A DNA stretch of 33,150 nucleotides from an uncultured Nitrospira sp. (GTDB taxonomy: Bacteria > Nitrospirota > Nitrospiria > Nitrospirales > Nitrospiraceae). The first letter of the stretch is position 1; the number at the start of each line of letters is the position of its first letter. Below, piece by piece: positions 7,322 through 15,603 of this stretch. Both the position numbers and the translations under genes were made by a program. The stretch spans positions 83,008 through 116,157 of the forward strand of contig CABVRW010000005.1 of the NCBI GenBank assembly GCA_902500785.1, read 5' to 3'. A model generated the notes under the pieces. It ran no database searches, had not been told where the DNA came from, and saw nothing but the letters and a program-made list of their open reading frames with translations.

Positions 7322-7873
7322 TCAGACCACCTTGCTCCGCTTCTGCTTGATATCCACCATCATGGACACCTGTGCTTGTCGAGACAACGCTTGATCGATC
7401 CGGCTTTTCCCGTCGGTCGTGAGAATGACCAGGCCATTGTGGGCCTCGATACGTTGCAACAGATGGGCCGCCCCGGCATCGGCATAGTGACTCGCGCCGT
7501 CCTTGCCTGCCCCGCGTCTCCCGAACAGCGCGTCCGCCTCGTCAAAGAAAAGGATCGATCCGCTACGTTCCGCCTCATCGAACACCCGGTTAATGTTCTT
7601 CTCGGTTTCGCCGACACGGCGGCTCACCACTGAGGAAAGATTCACCTTCGCCAAATCCAACTGCAGCTCTTCCGCCACCAATTCCGCCGCCTTGTTCCGG
7701 CGAAGCGGGGTGGAACCGGACAGCACCACGACCGCCACGGTCGGCCGCTTGGCGCGAGGCGTCTTTGCGCGGCGTGCCGGAGCCGCACTTTTCGTCCCTG
7801 ACCTGTTCACGGCGTTCTTCGTAGCCTTCTTCCCGACCACGCTCGTACGCCGCGTCACCCGATTTCCAGCCAT
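7322..7873 (-). CDS. Degenerate AAA-family protein with intact Walker B but lost P-loop (paralogue 1)
   Basis: A 183-residue protein. ATG at 7873 follows a strong GAGAGGAAGG site. Residues 1-45 are a basic, disordered tail (many Lys, Arg, Ala, Thr). The rest matches the core of small AAA ATPases: LSGSTPLRRNKAAELVAEEL (51-70) sits where the Walker A P-loop should be, but the GxxGxGKT glycines, lysine and threonine are gone; RRVGETEKNINRVFDEAE (85-102) and Walker B ILFFDEADALFG (107-118) are intact; sensor 1 Asn is replaced in LTTDGKSRID (151-160). The arginine-finger helix and the small lid domain are missing: typical family members continue for 60-100 residues. It should not hydrolyse ATP normally. 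It follows the SF2 helicase gene by 81 bases. A close paralogue is at 28907-29482. Confidence 0.8.
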   Translation of the reverse strand: MAGNRVTRRTSVVGKKATKNAVNRSGTKSAAPARRAKTPRAKRPTVAVVVLSGSTPLRRNKAAELVAEELQLDLAKVNLSSVVSRRVGETEKNINRVFDEAERSGSILFFDEADALFGRRGAGKDGASHYADAGAAHLLQRIEAHNGLVILTTDGKSRIDQALSRQAQVSMMVDIKQKRSKVV

Positions 7874-7954
7874 TGTTGCCTTCCTCTCATCTTGAGATGC
7901 GTCTTGATCACGCGCCCACTGATCGGGCATGCCTTCTTTTTCACATGTCGGGGG

Positions 7955-9532
7955 TCAACGCTTTTGATCGAAGCCCACATCTCGCCATTTCTCCAACAGG
8001 GCAATCCGTCGCTCCAGTTGGGGGATCGTCGCCTGGTCGACTCGACCACCCGTTCGCTTGATCAATTCCGCATTAAGCTGCCGATGGTCGATACCGCACT
8101 TCCGCGCCACCGCCCCGACGAGGGTGCGATGTCTGTCCCGCAGGGTATTTTTCTGGTCATGCAGCGCCGCCGCCGGCTCCGGATGGCCCTTCCCTTCGAC
8201 GGCCGGATCGCCCTCGTCCGCGCCGATCAAGGCGTCGAGTCTGGCCACGCCATTGAGGGGAATATACTCTTTCAGCGAGGTGGCCGCCGTACCGAACAGC
8301 GTCCGCTGCACGGCCGGCATGATCTCTTCGAGCACATGGTCGCGCTCGACCTTGATGCGCTTGGCGTAATGCACCAAGGTGGCATCCTTCGGCAGGTAGA
8401 GCCAGGCCCGTTGCGGTTTCGGCACGTTCTCCTGCATCCGCACAAAGCGCCCGACGACCTGGCGAAAATACATCTCCGTCAACACATTGGTCGCATACAC
8501 GCCGACCCGGAGGCGCGGGATATCGACGCCTTCGCTCACCATATTCACCGCCACCAGCCATTGCTGCGACTTGTGACGGGCGAACGTTTCGATGGTCTTC
8601 GACGCGGATGGATCGTCGGACACCGCGACGTGCGCGCGCGCGCCCGTGATCTTCAGAACCAGGTCCGCCACCTGCCGCGCATGGTCCTGGTTCATGGTCA
8701 CGATCAACCCGCCCGCGTCCGCCTGTTCCTGCTTCCGCAACCGCTGCAGCTCGGCATGGGCATCGTTCAATACCGGGCCCAGCCAGCTCTCCTGCAGCAA
8801 GGCGGTCTTGAGCCGCTCCCTCTGGCGCTCGAAGGTCAACCCGTCTTCAAAGGTGGCCCGATGCTCACGCCCATCCGACAACCAGGTCAGTTCCCCTTCA
8901 TAGCTCGGGAACAGAATCGGCCGGCAGACTCCGTCTCGGATCGAATGCGAATACCCGTAGGTGAAATCAGCCTGGCTTTCGCCCTGCTCGTATCGCACAT
9001 AGGGAATCGGGTTGTTGTCCGAGCGGAAGGGCGTGCCGGACAGCGCAAGACGAAACACCGCTTCCCCGAAAGATTCCCGTAACGCCTTGCCCCAATCCTT
9101 TCCATCTCCGGCATGGTGCAACTCGTCGAGAATGACCAGAGTCTTCCGATTGCGGCAGGCTCGGCGGAACACCTCCGGCGCCAGGCATACTTGCTGATAG
9201 GTCACCACCGCGCCATGATAATCCCGCGCCTCGCAGGCTTGCTCATTTGAGAGCGCCGGATCGAGCTGAATACCGACCTGACCGGCCGCCGATGCCCATT
9301 GCGTCCGCAAGTGATTCGTCGGACAGATCACGAGGACGCGGCCGGCGGCCCGGTCGGCAAGATACTGATGGGCGATTCGGAGCGCAAAGCGAGTTTTTCC
9401 CGCAGCCGGCGTCGCCGTGACCAGATAGTCCTCGCGCTTCTGCGCCAGCACATCGGCCACCGCCCGAGTCTGCCAGTCCCGCAACAAGACCTTCCAAGGC
9501 AAGAGGCTCACGCCCATCTCATCACCGTGCAT
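7955..9532 (-). CDS. Superfamily 2 DEAD/DEAH-type helicase
   Basis: A 525-residue SF2 helicase. Visible motifs: Walker A ATPAAGKT (40-47), motif Ia VICPTNHLRTQW (68-79), DELH (136-139), motif III SGTPFR (165-170), motif V VNMVSEGVDIPR (329-340) and motif VI QVVGRFVR (358-365). The layout resembles the XPB/RadD-like DNA helicases and not the DEAD-box RNA helicases. After the two RecA domains a 140-residue C-terminal extension ends in a helical stretch (HRQLNAELIKRTGGRVDQATIPQLERRIALLEKWRD), perhaps for partner or DNA binding. ATG at 9532 is used; its GGAG is too close, so ATG at 9517 is possible, and the upstream frame soon meets a stop. It heads a probable two-gene unit with the degenerate AAA gene. 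Role in repair or defence is inference. Confidence 0.88.
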   Translation of the reverse strand: MHGDEMGVSLLPWKVLLRDWQTRAVADVLAQKREDYLVTATPAAGKTRFALRIAHQYLADRAAGRVLVICPTNHLRTQWASAAGQVGIQLDPALSNEQACEARDYHGAVVTYQQVCLAPEVFRRACRNRKTLVILDELHHAGDGKDWGKALRESFGEAVFRLALSGTPFRSDNNPIPYVRYEQGESQADFTYGYSHSIRDGVCRPILFPSYEGELTWLSDGREHRATFEDGLTFERQRERLKTALLQESWLGPVLNDAHAELQRLRKQEQADAGGLIVTMNQDHARQVADLVLKITGARAHVAVSDDPSASKTIETFARHKSQQWLVAVNMVSEGVDIPRLRVGVYATNVLTEMYFRQVVGRFVRMQENVPKPQRAWLYLPKDATLVHYAKRIKVERDHVLEEIMPAVQRTLFGTAATSLKEYIPLNGVARLDALIGADEGDPAVEGKGHPEPAAALHDQKNTLRDRHRTLVGAVARKCGIDHRQLNAELIKRTGGRVDQATIPQLERRIALLEKWRDVGFDQKR

Positions 9533-9864
9533 CTCCGTCGCAATCAGATCTTCGAGTTTTGGATCCCTCTACCCGCCAGAAGACCGCTCCGATATCGCCG
9601 CCCGTCAAATGCCGTCGGCTCTCATCCGCAGACCGGGAGGTCTACGATGATCCGCGGATGCTATGGGGCTTCTGGCGAGGAGAGTGACGAGATGTGTCGG
9701 GCGCCCTGCCGAGACAGACTGTTCGTCAATCGGCAGCCGCCGAGATCTTCCTGGAACTCATCATATCCGTGCGGGATGGTAGCGCAAAAATCGGCGGGCA
9801 ACAAGAGGCTCGACACATTGCCGGAGACCATCCTGTTGAGCGATGACGAGTGGACGGTGATCGA
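9533..9864. other. Intergenic stretch, no clear gene
   Basis: Frames here have mixed composition. A plus-strand frame ending at 9874 finishes with a plausible acidic helix (LPETILLSDDEWTVIDQA) but shows no ribosome binding site and overlaps the MFS gene on the other strand. A second plus frame (about 9715-9845) also looks protein-like, which suggests a decayed gene at most. Confidence 0.35.
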
Positions 9865-11325
9865 TCAGGCGTGAGACGGATCCTCTGAGTGGGGCCGGGC
9901 GGACAAGGGTGCGGCAATGTGTTCGAGCGAACGACGCTCCGCCTTCACTCCCAGCCACAACTCCACGATCGCACCCACGAGCATCATCCCGGCGCCCAAG
10001 AGATACCCGTAATAGACGCTTTCGGCGGAGGTTTCGATCAGCTTGCCATATAACCACGGCGCGACGATTCCTGCACCCTGCGCCACCACGAAGAAAAATG
10101 CGATGGCCATGGCGCGAATCTCCATGGGAAAGATTTCACTGACCGTCAAATAGGCCGCACTGGCGCCGGCGGAGGCGAAGAAGAAAATGCAGGACCAGGC
10201 CAGCGTTTGAGTGACGGACGTGAACACCCCCTGCAAGAACAGATAGCCGGTCGCCGCGAGGAGGCAGCCGGCGAGCGCGTAGGTGGCGCTGATCATTTGT
10301 TTGCGGCCGATCGTATCGAAGAACCTGCCGAGCAAGAGGGGGCCCAAGAAGTTGCCGATCGCGAACGGCAGGATGTAATACCCGATGGTGTGGATCGGCA
10401 CCGCGTAAAATTTCGTGAGCACGAAGGGATAGGTGAACGAGATGGCATTGTACATGAACGACTGCGTGACCATGAGCACGATACCCAGGGTCGTGCGCCG
10501 AGGATAGGTGACGAACAGTTCTCGCGCGACCGTGGCCAGGGTCGCATGCGGCCGCGCATGGACAGTGATCGAGCCTTCGGGCGACGGCAGGGAGGCGACC
10601 TTTTCGTCGCGCAACACTTGCGCTTCGATGCCGGAAACAATCGCGTCCGCCTCATCCAATCTTCCATGCGTCATGAGCCAGCGCGGACTTTCCGGAATCA
10701 CCCGCCGAATCAACATGATGCCCACGCCCAGCACCGCACCCAGGGCAAAACAGAGACGCCATCCGAGGTATTCAGGAATCAGCAGCGGGTTCAGCAGCAC
10801 GATCGTCAGGAGCGCGCCACCGGCGCTTCCCAACCACCAACTCCCGTTGATCGCCAGGTCCGTATGGCCCCGCGTCCGCGCCGGTATGAGTTCATCGATG
10901 GCCGAGTTGATGGCCGCATATTCCCCTCCGATGCCGGCGCCGGTCAGGAACCGGAAAAACATGAAGCTCCACAGGTCCCAGGAAAAGGCGGTCAACACGG
11001 TCGCGGTGAGATAGAGCAGCAGGGTCAACAAGAACCACTTCTTTCTCCCCTGCCGATCGGTCAGATAGGAAAAGACAATGGCTCCGATCACGGAACCCGC
11101 CAAATAGGCCGAGGCTGTCATGCCGACCTCGGAGGCCGTCAGGTTCAACGTGGTGTTACGGGTGAGCACCGGTCCGAGCGCCGCGACGATGGAGACCTCG
11201 AGGCCGTCCAGGATCCAGGTCACGCCAAGGGCGACTACAACCAGCCAATGCCATCGCGACCAGGGCAACCGGTCCATGCGCTGAGGAATGTTGGTGCTGA
11301 CGGGAAGGCTTGCGGCAGCTGACAT
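9865..11325 (-). CDS. MFS transporter, sugar-porter-like
   Basis: A 486-residue inner-membrane protein with about 12 hydrophobic segments. The first helix (HWLVVVALGVTWILDGLEVSIV) carries the conserved Asp seen in sugar/metabolite porters of the major facilitator superfamily; the loop DRQGRKKW (about 90-97) is the MFS signature between helices 2 and 3; RFLTGAGIGGEYAAINSAIDELIPARTRG and ESPRWLMTHGR are typical of the sugar-porter and aromatic-acid porter branches; FFDTIGRKQMI repeats the loop signature in the second half. The substrate cannot be assigned. The ATG at 11325 has only a weak ribosome binding site, and TTATAT lies about ten bases upstream, so the transcript may have a very short leader. 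Transcribed alone on the minus strand. Confidence 0.88.
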   Translation of the reverse strand: MSAAASLPVSTNIPQRMDRLPWSRWHWLVVVALGVTWILDGLEVSIVAALGPVLTRNTTLNLTASEVGMTASAYLAGSVIGAIVFSYLTDRQGRKKWFLLTLLLYLTATVLTAFSWDLWSFMFFRFLTGAGIGGEYAAINSAIDELIPARTRGHTDLAINGSWWLGSAGGALLTIVLLNPLLIPEYLGWRLCFALGAVLGVGIMLIRRVIPESPRWLMTHGRLDEADAIVSGIEAQVLRDEKVASLPSPEGSITVHARPHATLATVARELFVTYPRRTTLGIVLMVTQSFMYNAISFTYPFVLTKFYAVPIHTIGYYILPFAIGNFLGPLLLGRFFDTIGRKQMISATYALAGCLLAATGYLFLQGVFTSVTQTLAWSCIFFFASAGASAAYLTVSEIFPMEIRAMAIAFFFVVAQGAGIVAPWLYGKLIETSAESVYYGYLLGAGMMLVGAIVELWLGVKAERRSLEHIAAPLSARPHSEDPSHA

Positions 11326-11442
11326 CGGCCCAATATAACACTATCTGCCCGGGACATGGGAACAGACCGAGGGGCGTCTCAGGTCGTCATGATCGCCGTC
11401 AACCCGGCGCGAAACAAATCGACTGGTGGCCGCCCTTGCTCC

Positions 11443-13173
11443 TTAATCTCTAAACAACCTCACCGCCACCTTTTGCCCCTTGATACGCGTTCGACCCAGA
11501 GCCTCGATAATCTGCCGAGCCGCCTCCTCCTGCACATCCACCAGCGAGAATCGCTCCTCGACTTCGATCGCGCCGATCATGCGCGAGGGCACGCCCGCTT
11601 CATTGGCAATGGCACCGACGAGATCCCCTGGCCTGATGCCGGCCGCGCGTCCGGCTCCGATATAGACCCGCACCGTTCCGGCCGCCCGTCCACCGCGGCT
11701 CGGACCGCCTCGCGGCGCGCGCGCACGATCGCCCTGCTGAGGAGCCGAGCCATACGAAGGACGCGACGGTCGATAGGGCTCCGGCGCCCTCGTCGAGACC
11801 GCCGGGATCTCTTCTTCCGCTCGTTCGCCGCCATGAGACCGATACACCAGCTTGATGGCCGCCGCCGCGATATCCGCCGGATCTGCCGAGACAGCCATCG
11901 CTTGAACGACGCGGCGAAAATCTTCCAGCTCACCGGCCTCCAAAGTTTCTTGGATGGAGGCCTTCGTACGTTCCAGCCGCTTCGCCAACAGATCACCGAG
12001 GGACGGCACGGAGGCGATCGTGATTTTGGCTTTGGTATGCTGCTCGACGCTGCGCAACAACCGCTGTTCGCGTGGCTCGATGATGGTCATCGCGGCGCCT
12101 TCTCGCCCGGCGCGACCGGTTCGCCCGATACGATGGACGTAGACTTCCAACGACGACGGAAGATCGTAGTTGATCACATGGGAGACGGAGGGAATATCCA
12201 GCCCGCGCGCGGCCACGTCGGTCGCGACGAGGAGTTCGGTTTGTCCGGAGCGAAACGCCTGCATGACACGATCCCGCTGGACCTGGCTCATGCCGCCGTG
12301 AATGGCCTCGGCTCGATACCCGCGACTGTTCAATGCCGCGGTCACTTCATCGACCTCCAGCCGGGTCCGGCAGAACACGAGAGCGGACTTCGGCGTCGCA
12401 ATATCCAACACGCGGGCCAACGCGGACACCTTGTGCTGTCGCGCCACCACATAGGCGGTCTGTTGCACGCGGGGCGCAGCGCCCGCTTTCACCGGCTCAC
12501 GGGCAATCGTCACATCGACTGGATTCTTCAAATGTCGGCGGGCAATGGACGCAATCCGCGGCGGCATGGTCGCCGAAAACAACGCCGTCTGTTTGCTCTC
12601 CGGGGTTTGCTCGAGAATGGCATCGAGGTCGTCGGCAAACCCCATGTCGAGCATCTCGTCCGCCTCGTCCAACACCACGACTTGAAGATCGGCCAGTTTC
12701 AACGTCTTGCGACGGAGGTGATCCAAGGCCCGTCCCGGCGTGGCGACAATGACTTCGACCCCTCGACGAAGCGCCTGCAGTTGAGGGCCCATCGCCTGAC
12801 CGCCGTACAACGCCAGCACGCCGATCCGGAGTTCCTTGCCGTACCGTTGCACCGCCTCACTCACCTGCACGGCGAGTTCCCGGGTCGGCACCAGCACCAG
12901 CGCCGTAGGCCGCTGCCGCGGGCCATGCGAAATCCGTTGCAAGAGCGGTAACGCAAACGCCGCCGTCTTGCCGGTCCCCGTGGCAGCTTGACCCAACAAG
13001 TCGCGACCCTCCAGGAGCGGAGGGATGGCTTCGCGCTGAATCGGAGTGGGCTCTTCGTAGCCCAACGCCTCAAGGGTGGTCAACAGCGAGGCTTCTAATC
13101 CAAGCGCGGCAAACCCGGGAGAAAATCCCTTGGCCGCCGGCTCCGTCTGCGAATGCGTCGTGGTGTGTTTCAT
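11443..13173 (-). CDS. deaD: DEAD-box ATP-dependent RNA helicase (DeaD/CsdA type)
   Basis: A 576-residue RNA helicase. Motifs: Q motif (FAALGLEASLL ... PTPIQREAIP, 21-51), Walker A AATGTGKT (63-70), PTREL (96-100), DEAD (169-172), SAT (200-202), VATDVAARGLDIP (316-328) and HRIGRTGR (347-354). After an Arg/Gly/Ser-rich linker (about 450-498) comes a DbpA-type RNA-binding domain with the VYIGAGRAAGIRPGDLVGAI signature, as in CsdA/DeaD, which act in ribosome assembly and mRNA turnover, often in the cold. ATG at 13173 gives the family-like N-terminus but is preceded by a pyrimidine-rich TCCTCCCCTC, not a ribosome binding site; GTG at 13227, inside the end of the pyrophosphatase gene, is an alternative that would imply translational coupling. 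Confidence 0.93.
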   Translation of the reverse strand: MKHTTTHSQTEPAAKGFSPGFAALGLEASLLTTLEALGYEEPTPIQREAIPPLLEGRDLLGQAATGTGKTAAFALPLLQRISHGPRQRPTALVLVPTRELAVQVSEAVQRYGKELRIGVLALYGGQAMGPQLQALRRGVEVIVATPGRALDHLRRKTLKLADLQVVVLDEADEMLDMGFADDLDAILEQTPESKQTALFSATMPPRIASIARRHLKNPVDVTIAREPVKAGAAPRVQQTAYVVARQHKVSALARVLDIATPKSALVFCRTRLEVDEVTAALNSRGYRAEAIHGGMSQVQRDRVMQAFRSGQTELLVATDVAARGLDIPSVSHVINYDLPSSLEVYVHRIGRTGRAGREGAAMTIIEPREQRLLRSVEQHTKAKITIASVPSLGDLLAKRLERTKASIQETLEAGELEDFRRVVQAMAVSADPADIAAAAIKLVYRSHGGERAEEEIPAVSTRAPEPYRPSRPSYGSAPQQGDRARAPRGGPSRGGRAAGTVRVYIGAGRAAGIRPGDLVGAIANEAGVPSRMIGAIEVEERFSLVDVQEEAARQIIEALGRTRIKGQKVAVRLFRD

Positions 13174-13202
13174 GAGGGGAGGATAGACCTTTCTTGGTGG
13201 TA

Positions 13203-13886
13203 CTAGCTGTTCATGCTGGCGGGCCACATGAATTCCAACTCAGGGAACTTGTGCTTGTAGTCGTCATGACTGGCGCGAATGACCTGCAAGGCTTCGTCGC
13301 GGCCGTACATGCTCGTAATTTCGACCTTATGCTGAGTGGATCCCGGCGCGTGCTTGTAGGTCAGGAAATAGTGCTGCAGCCGGTCCAGGAGTGTCATCGG
13401 GCAGTCTTTGAGATCGGTGAACGTTCCGTACACGGCATCGTCCCGCATGACCGCGATGATCTTGTCGTCGGCTTCCCCGCCGTCCGCCATGCTGAACCCG
13501 CCGATGGGCCGGGCCGTCAGGAGAATGTCGCTATGCGGAATCGTCTTTTCGGTCAACACGCAGATATCGAGCGGATCGCCGTCGCCGATCATGTCCGGCC
13601 GGTTCGCGCGCGTGCCGAACAGCTTGGCCACACGTTCGCCGCAATAGGTTTGCGGGATCAGCCCGTAGTACACCGGACAAAAGTTGGAGAAACGCTGCGG
13701 GCGATCGACCTTGAGAAATCCGCTGGCCTTGTCCACTTCGTACTTCACCGTATCGGTCGGCACAATTTCGATATAGGCCGTCAACAATTCCGGCGCATGG
13801 TCGCCCATGGAGACTCCGTGCCAAGGATGCGCCTTGAACATGAGGCTCATCAGTCGCCGCGCTGCATCGATTTCCTTCTTGCTCAT
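13203..13886 (-). CDS. ppa: Inorganic pyrophosphatase, family I
   Basis: A 227-residue soluble pyrophosphatase, which hydrolyses pyrophosphate to phosphate and so drives biosynthetic reactions. The family I signature is DGDPLDICVL (102-111), with Tyr/Lys active-site residues in VKYEVDKASGFLKVDR (48-62) and a DDKIIAVMRDD block further on. It is longer than the E. coli enzyme (about 175 residues), with an N-terminal helix (MSKKEIDAARRLMSLMFKAHPWHGV) and a central insertion, resembling the longer Chlamydia/plant-like branch. It lies 29 bases upstream of the DEAD-box helicase ATG, so the two are probably one transcript. An AGGGGG lies 14 bases before ATG, somewhat far. Confidence 0.95.
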   Translation of the reverse strand: MSKKEIDAARRLMSLMFKAHPWHGVSMGDHAPELLTAYIEIVPTDTVKYEVDKASGFLKVDRPQRFSNFCPVYYGLIPQTYCGERVAKLFGTRANRPDMIGDGDPLDICVLTEKTIPHSDILLTARPIGGFSMADGGEADDKIIAVMRDDAVYGTFTDLKDCPMTLLDRLQHYFLTYKHAPGSTQHKVEITSMYGRDEALQVIRASHDDYKHKFPELEFMWPASMNS

Positions 13887-14180
13887 CCTAATTCATTCCC
13901 CCTGTGAATCCTCTCGGAACTGACGGTCTGACGACCGTACGATCCGGCAAGGTCTGGATTGATTCGACGAAATATCCGCAATGGCTCGTGAGTACCAGGC
14001 TAGAGAAACAGTCAGCTTATAACACATTGGGGCCGAATGGAACAGGAGGGGCGTCGGCTGGCGGTTTGCGCACCGGTCCGCCGTTGAGAGAAGGTGACCG
14101 ATGACGGTCGGAGACGGATGGCCGCTCTCGACGGCTGACTATCGTGAGACGAGACGGCGCCGAACTCCGCAATGCTTGTC
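13887..14180. other. Leader and promoter region of ppa
   Basis: No gene is supported. A perfect six-base inverted repeat (ACGGTC, TGAC loop, GACCGT) lies at 13923-13938, and a minus-strand TATAAG -10 candidate at 14016-14021 sits within the 12-base motif AATGTGTTATAA (14017-14028, minus strand). Confidence 0.35.
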
Positions 14181-14531
14181 CTACTGATGCGCGAGGACAT
14201 TGATGAGCTTGCCGAATGGGTCACGCACGTAAAATCGTCGCACTCCCCAAGGCTCATCTATCGGCCCATACTCCGCCACAAACCCGGCTGTCGTCATGCG
14301 ATCAAGCGCGACATTTACATCATCCACTTCAATGGACAGGTCTGGCGTCGGGGTGTCGGATCCACCCTGCGTCGCGAAACTAATTTGAATGTTCATGCTC
14401 ACGGCCGATCCGTACGTCGCGATCCAGCCGTGATCCATCAATATATCGAGACCTAAGACATCATGGTAAAAACGCTTTGCCGCCGCAATATCTCGAGTGT
14501 CTATATTGGCTACGATTCGTTTGACTTTCAT
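14181..14531 (-). CDS. VOC superfamily (glyoxalase/bleomycin-resistance-like) protein
   Basis: A 116-residue protein of one glyoxalase-like VOC domain. It opens with the typical strand and helix (MKVKRIVANIDTRDIAAAKRFYHDVLGL) and ends with the second-module pattern WGVRRFYVRDPFGKLINVLAHQ, where DPFG(N/K)xINV is diagnostic. The Glu in LSIEVDDVNVALDRM is a usual metal ligand position. Members include dioxygenases, glyoxalases and drug-binding resistance proteins; the substrate is not inferable from this sequence. ATG at 14531 is chosen because GAGGCGG precedes it and because family members begin exactly here; an extension to 14582 is not supported. It appears to be transcribed alone. Confidence 0.85.
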   Translation of the reverse strand: MKVKRIVANIDTRDIAAAKRFYHDVLGLDILMDHGWIATYGSAVSMNIQISFATQGGSDTPTPDLSIEVDDVNVALDRMTTAGFVAEYGPIDEPWGVRRFYVRDPFGKLINVLAHQ

Positions 14532-14943
14532 GGCCGCCTCGGTGGTAGAGAACAGATTTACTTCCAGGGCACGAGATTCCATCGTATCAACAGATCAGAC
14601 CCATTGCGCAAGCTTTCGAATGTTTGCTTTGCGGCGGTCAATCTGATCGCGCCCGAGTCGTAATAGACGAGTTGAGCAAGGGGCGGCGCTACGAGGCCGG
14701 CCAAGCTCACTCGGAAACCTGCTGTCATCCTCAGAGACGCAAGAGCGGATGGCGGAAAGAAACCATAGAACGTGCAAGATGGGTCGGTCGAAGCGAGAAG
14801 GGGAGATCCTGGGCAGCCAGGCACGGACGACCGTGACCTGACTACCCAACGCGTCTTGGCTACCAGCGATACGCCCTGCGATCGGATCCGATACGCTTCA
14901 CGGACGGCGAGCACGCCGCTCGCGGACTCCGCATCCTGCCTGA
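14532..14943. other. Intergenic stretch with partial dispersed repeat
   Basis: No gene is supported. A minus-strand frame across it reads SALASLRMT, a string that commonly arises from translated intergenic repeats in diverse bacteria. The segment 14890-14915 is a partial copy of the dispersed repeat at 1478 and 27406. Confidence 0.45.
14890..14915 (+). repeat. Dispersed intergenic repeat, partial copy
   Basis: It shares GATACG, then CTTCACGGAC..CGA.CACG with 27411-27443 after a short deletion relative to the two longer copies. It lies in non-coding DNA. Confidence 0.45.
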
Positions 14944-15531
14944 TTAAAACGTGTGACGCACCCCGAAAAGCAAGCCCATGGTGGATCCATCACCACCCGA
15001 AGGATGATTACGCTTCCACGCCGTTTCCATATTCAACATCAGCCCTTTCGGCGCCGACTGAACCAAATTGCTCAAGGCATAGTCGATGCCTCCGCCGACT
15101 CGCCAGGCAAACGTATCGCTGACATCTTTGGTGTTGATGTTCACACCGATCCCGGTCGTGAGGTAGGGGATGAAGTTCCCAAAATGCCCGGGACGATACT
15201 CCAAGTTGACCGGCAGAAGCGTAATGGTATTGAGGGATCCGCTTCGAGGCCCATCGATTCCATGATTTTCCCACTCCAACATCATACCGAGACGAAACCA
15301 CTTGTTCAGTCCGTACATACCCTGGAAATTCAGTGCCGGACCGACCGTCGACACACCGGAACTCTGAGTGGTGAAACTCGGTCCTACCCGAAAGCCGGTG
15401 GTGATCTTCCCTTCTTCAGCCATGCCCTCATGCACCCATTCGGCAGCCTGGGACAGCGCGGGGGCGAGGCCCAACCAGGCAGTCAGCACCAGCGCCCCAC
15501 CGAACATATACCGCTCACGAATCCTACGCAT
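14944..15531 (-). CDS. Outer-membrane beta-barrel protein with signal peptide
   Basis: A 195-residue exported protein. ATG at 15531 follows an excellent AAGGAGG. Residues 1-32 are a signal peptide (hydrophobic FGGALVLTAWLGLAPA, probable cleavage after SQA). The mature chain alternates polar and hydrophobic residues in strands such as ITTGFRVGPSF, RLGMMLEWENHG, LLPVNLEYRP and AWRVGGGIDYAL, and ends in LLFGVRHTF with the terminal Phe that the BAM machinery recognises. About eight strands fit the small OmpA/OmpW/OmpX-size barrels. No ligand can be predicted. It has its own promoter (15574-15603) and is transcribed alone. Confidence 0.82.
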   Translation of the reverse strand: MRRIRERYMFGGALVLTAWLGLAPALSQAAEWVHEGMAEEGKITTGFRVGPSFTTQSSGVSTVGPALNFQGMYGLNKWFRLGMMLEWENHGIDGPRSGSLNTITLLPVNLEYRPGHFGNFIPYLTTGIGVNINTKDVSDTFAWRVGGGIDYALSNLVQSAPKGLMLNMETAWKRNHPSGGDGSTMGLLFGVRHTF

Positions 15532-15573
15532 ACGTTCCTCCTTATGATGAATGAATACCTCTTCGAACGGTGC

Positions 15574-15603
15574 ACTGTAGGCAAGTCGTCTTTCTGTTTT
15601 CAA
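15574..15603 (-). promoter_or_regulatory. Promoter of the outer-membrane protein gene
   Basis: On the minus strand TTGAAA (15603-15598), an 18-base spacer and TACAGT (15579-15574) form a good sigma-70 pair about 43 bases before the start codon, in a locally AT-rich segment. Confidence 0.55.

Noticed and set aside
7210-7350. Possible 46-codon plus-strand gene starting MALIMLAPWTRPVHAG
   Set aside because: The start resembles a signal peptide, but no ribosome binding site is present and the frame runs into the end of the pseudo-AAA gene on the other strand.
7892-9082. Long plus-strand open frame of nearly 400 codons
   Set aside because: Antisense to the SF2 helicase, whose motifs I, II, III, V and VI are all in place; the antisense product has no recognisable domain.
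10207-11322. Plus-strand open frame, Arg/Gly/Gln-rich
   Set aside because: Antisense to the MFS transporter; composition is typical of a shadow frame.
11356-12951. Plus-strand open frame of over 500 codons
   Set aside because: Antisense to the DEAD-box helicase; rich in Arg and His with no family features.
14558-14914. Minus-strand frame reading SALASLRMT
   Set aside because: This string arises from translated intergenic repeats in many genomes; there is no ribosome binding site and the frame overlaps the VOC gene's upstream region.
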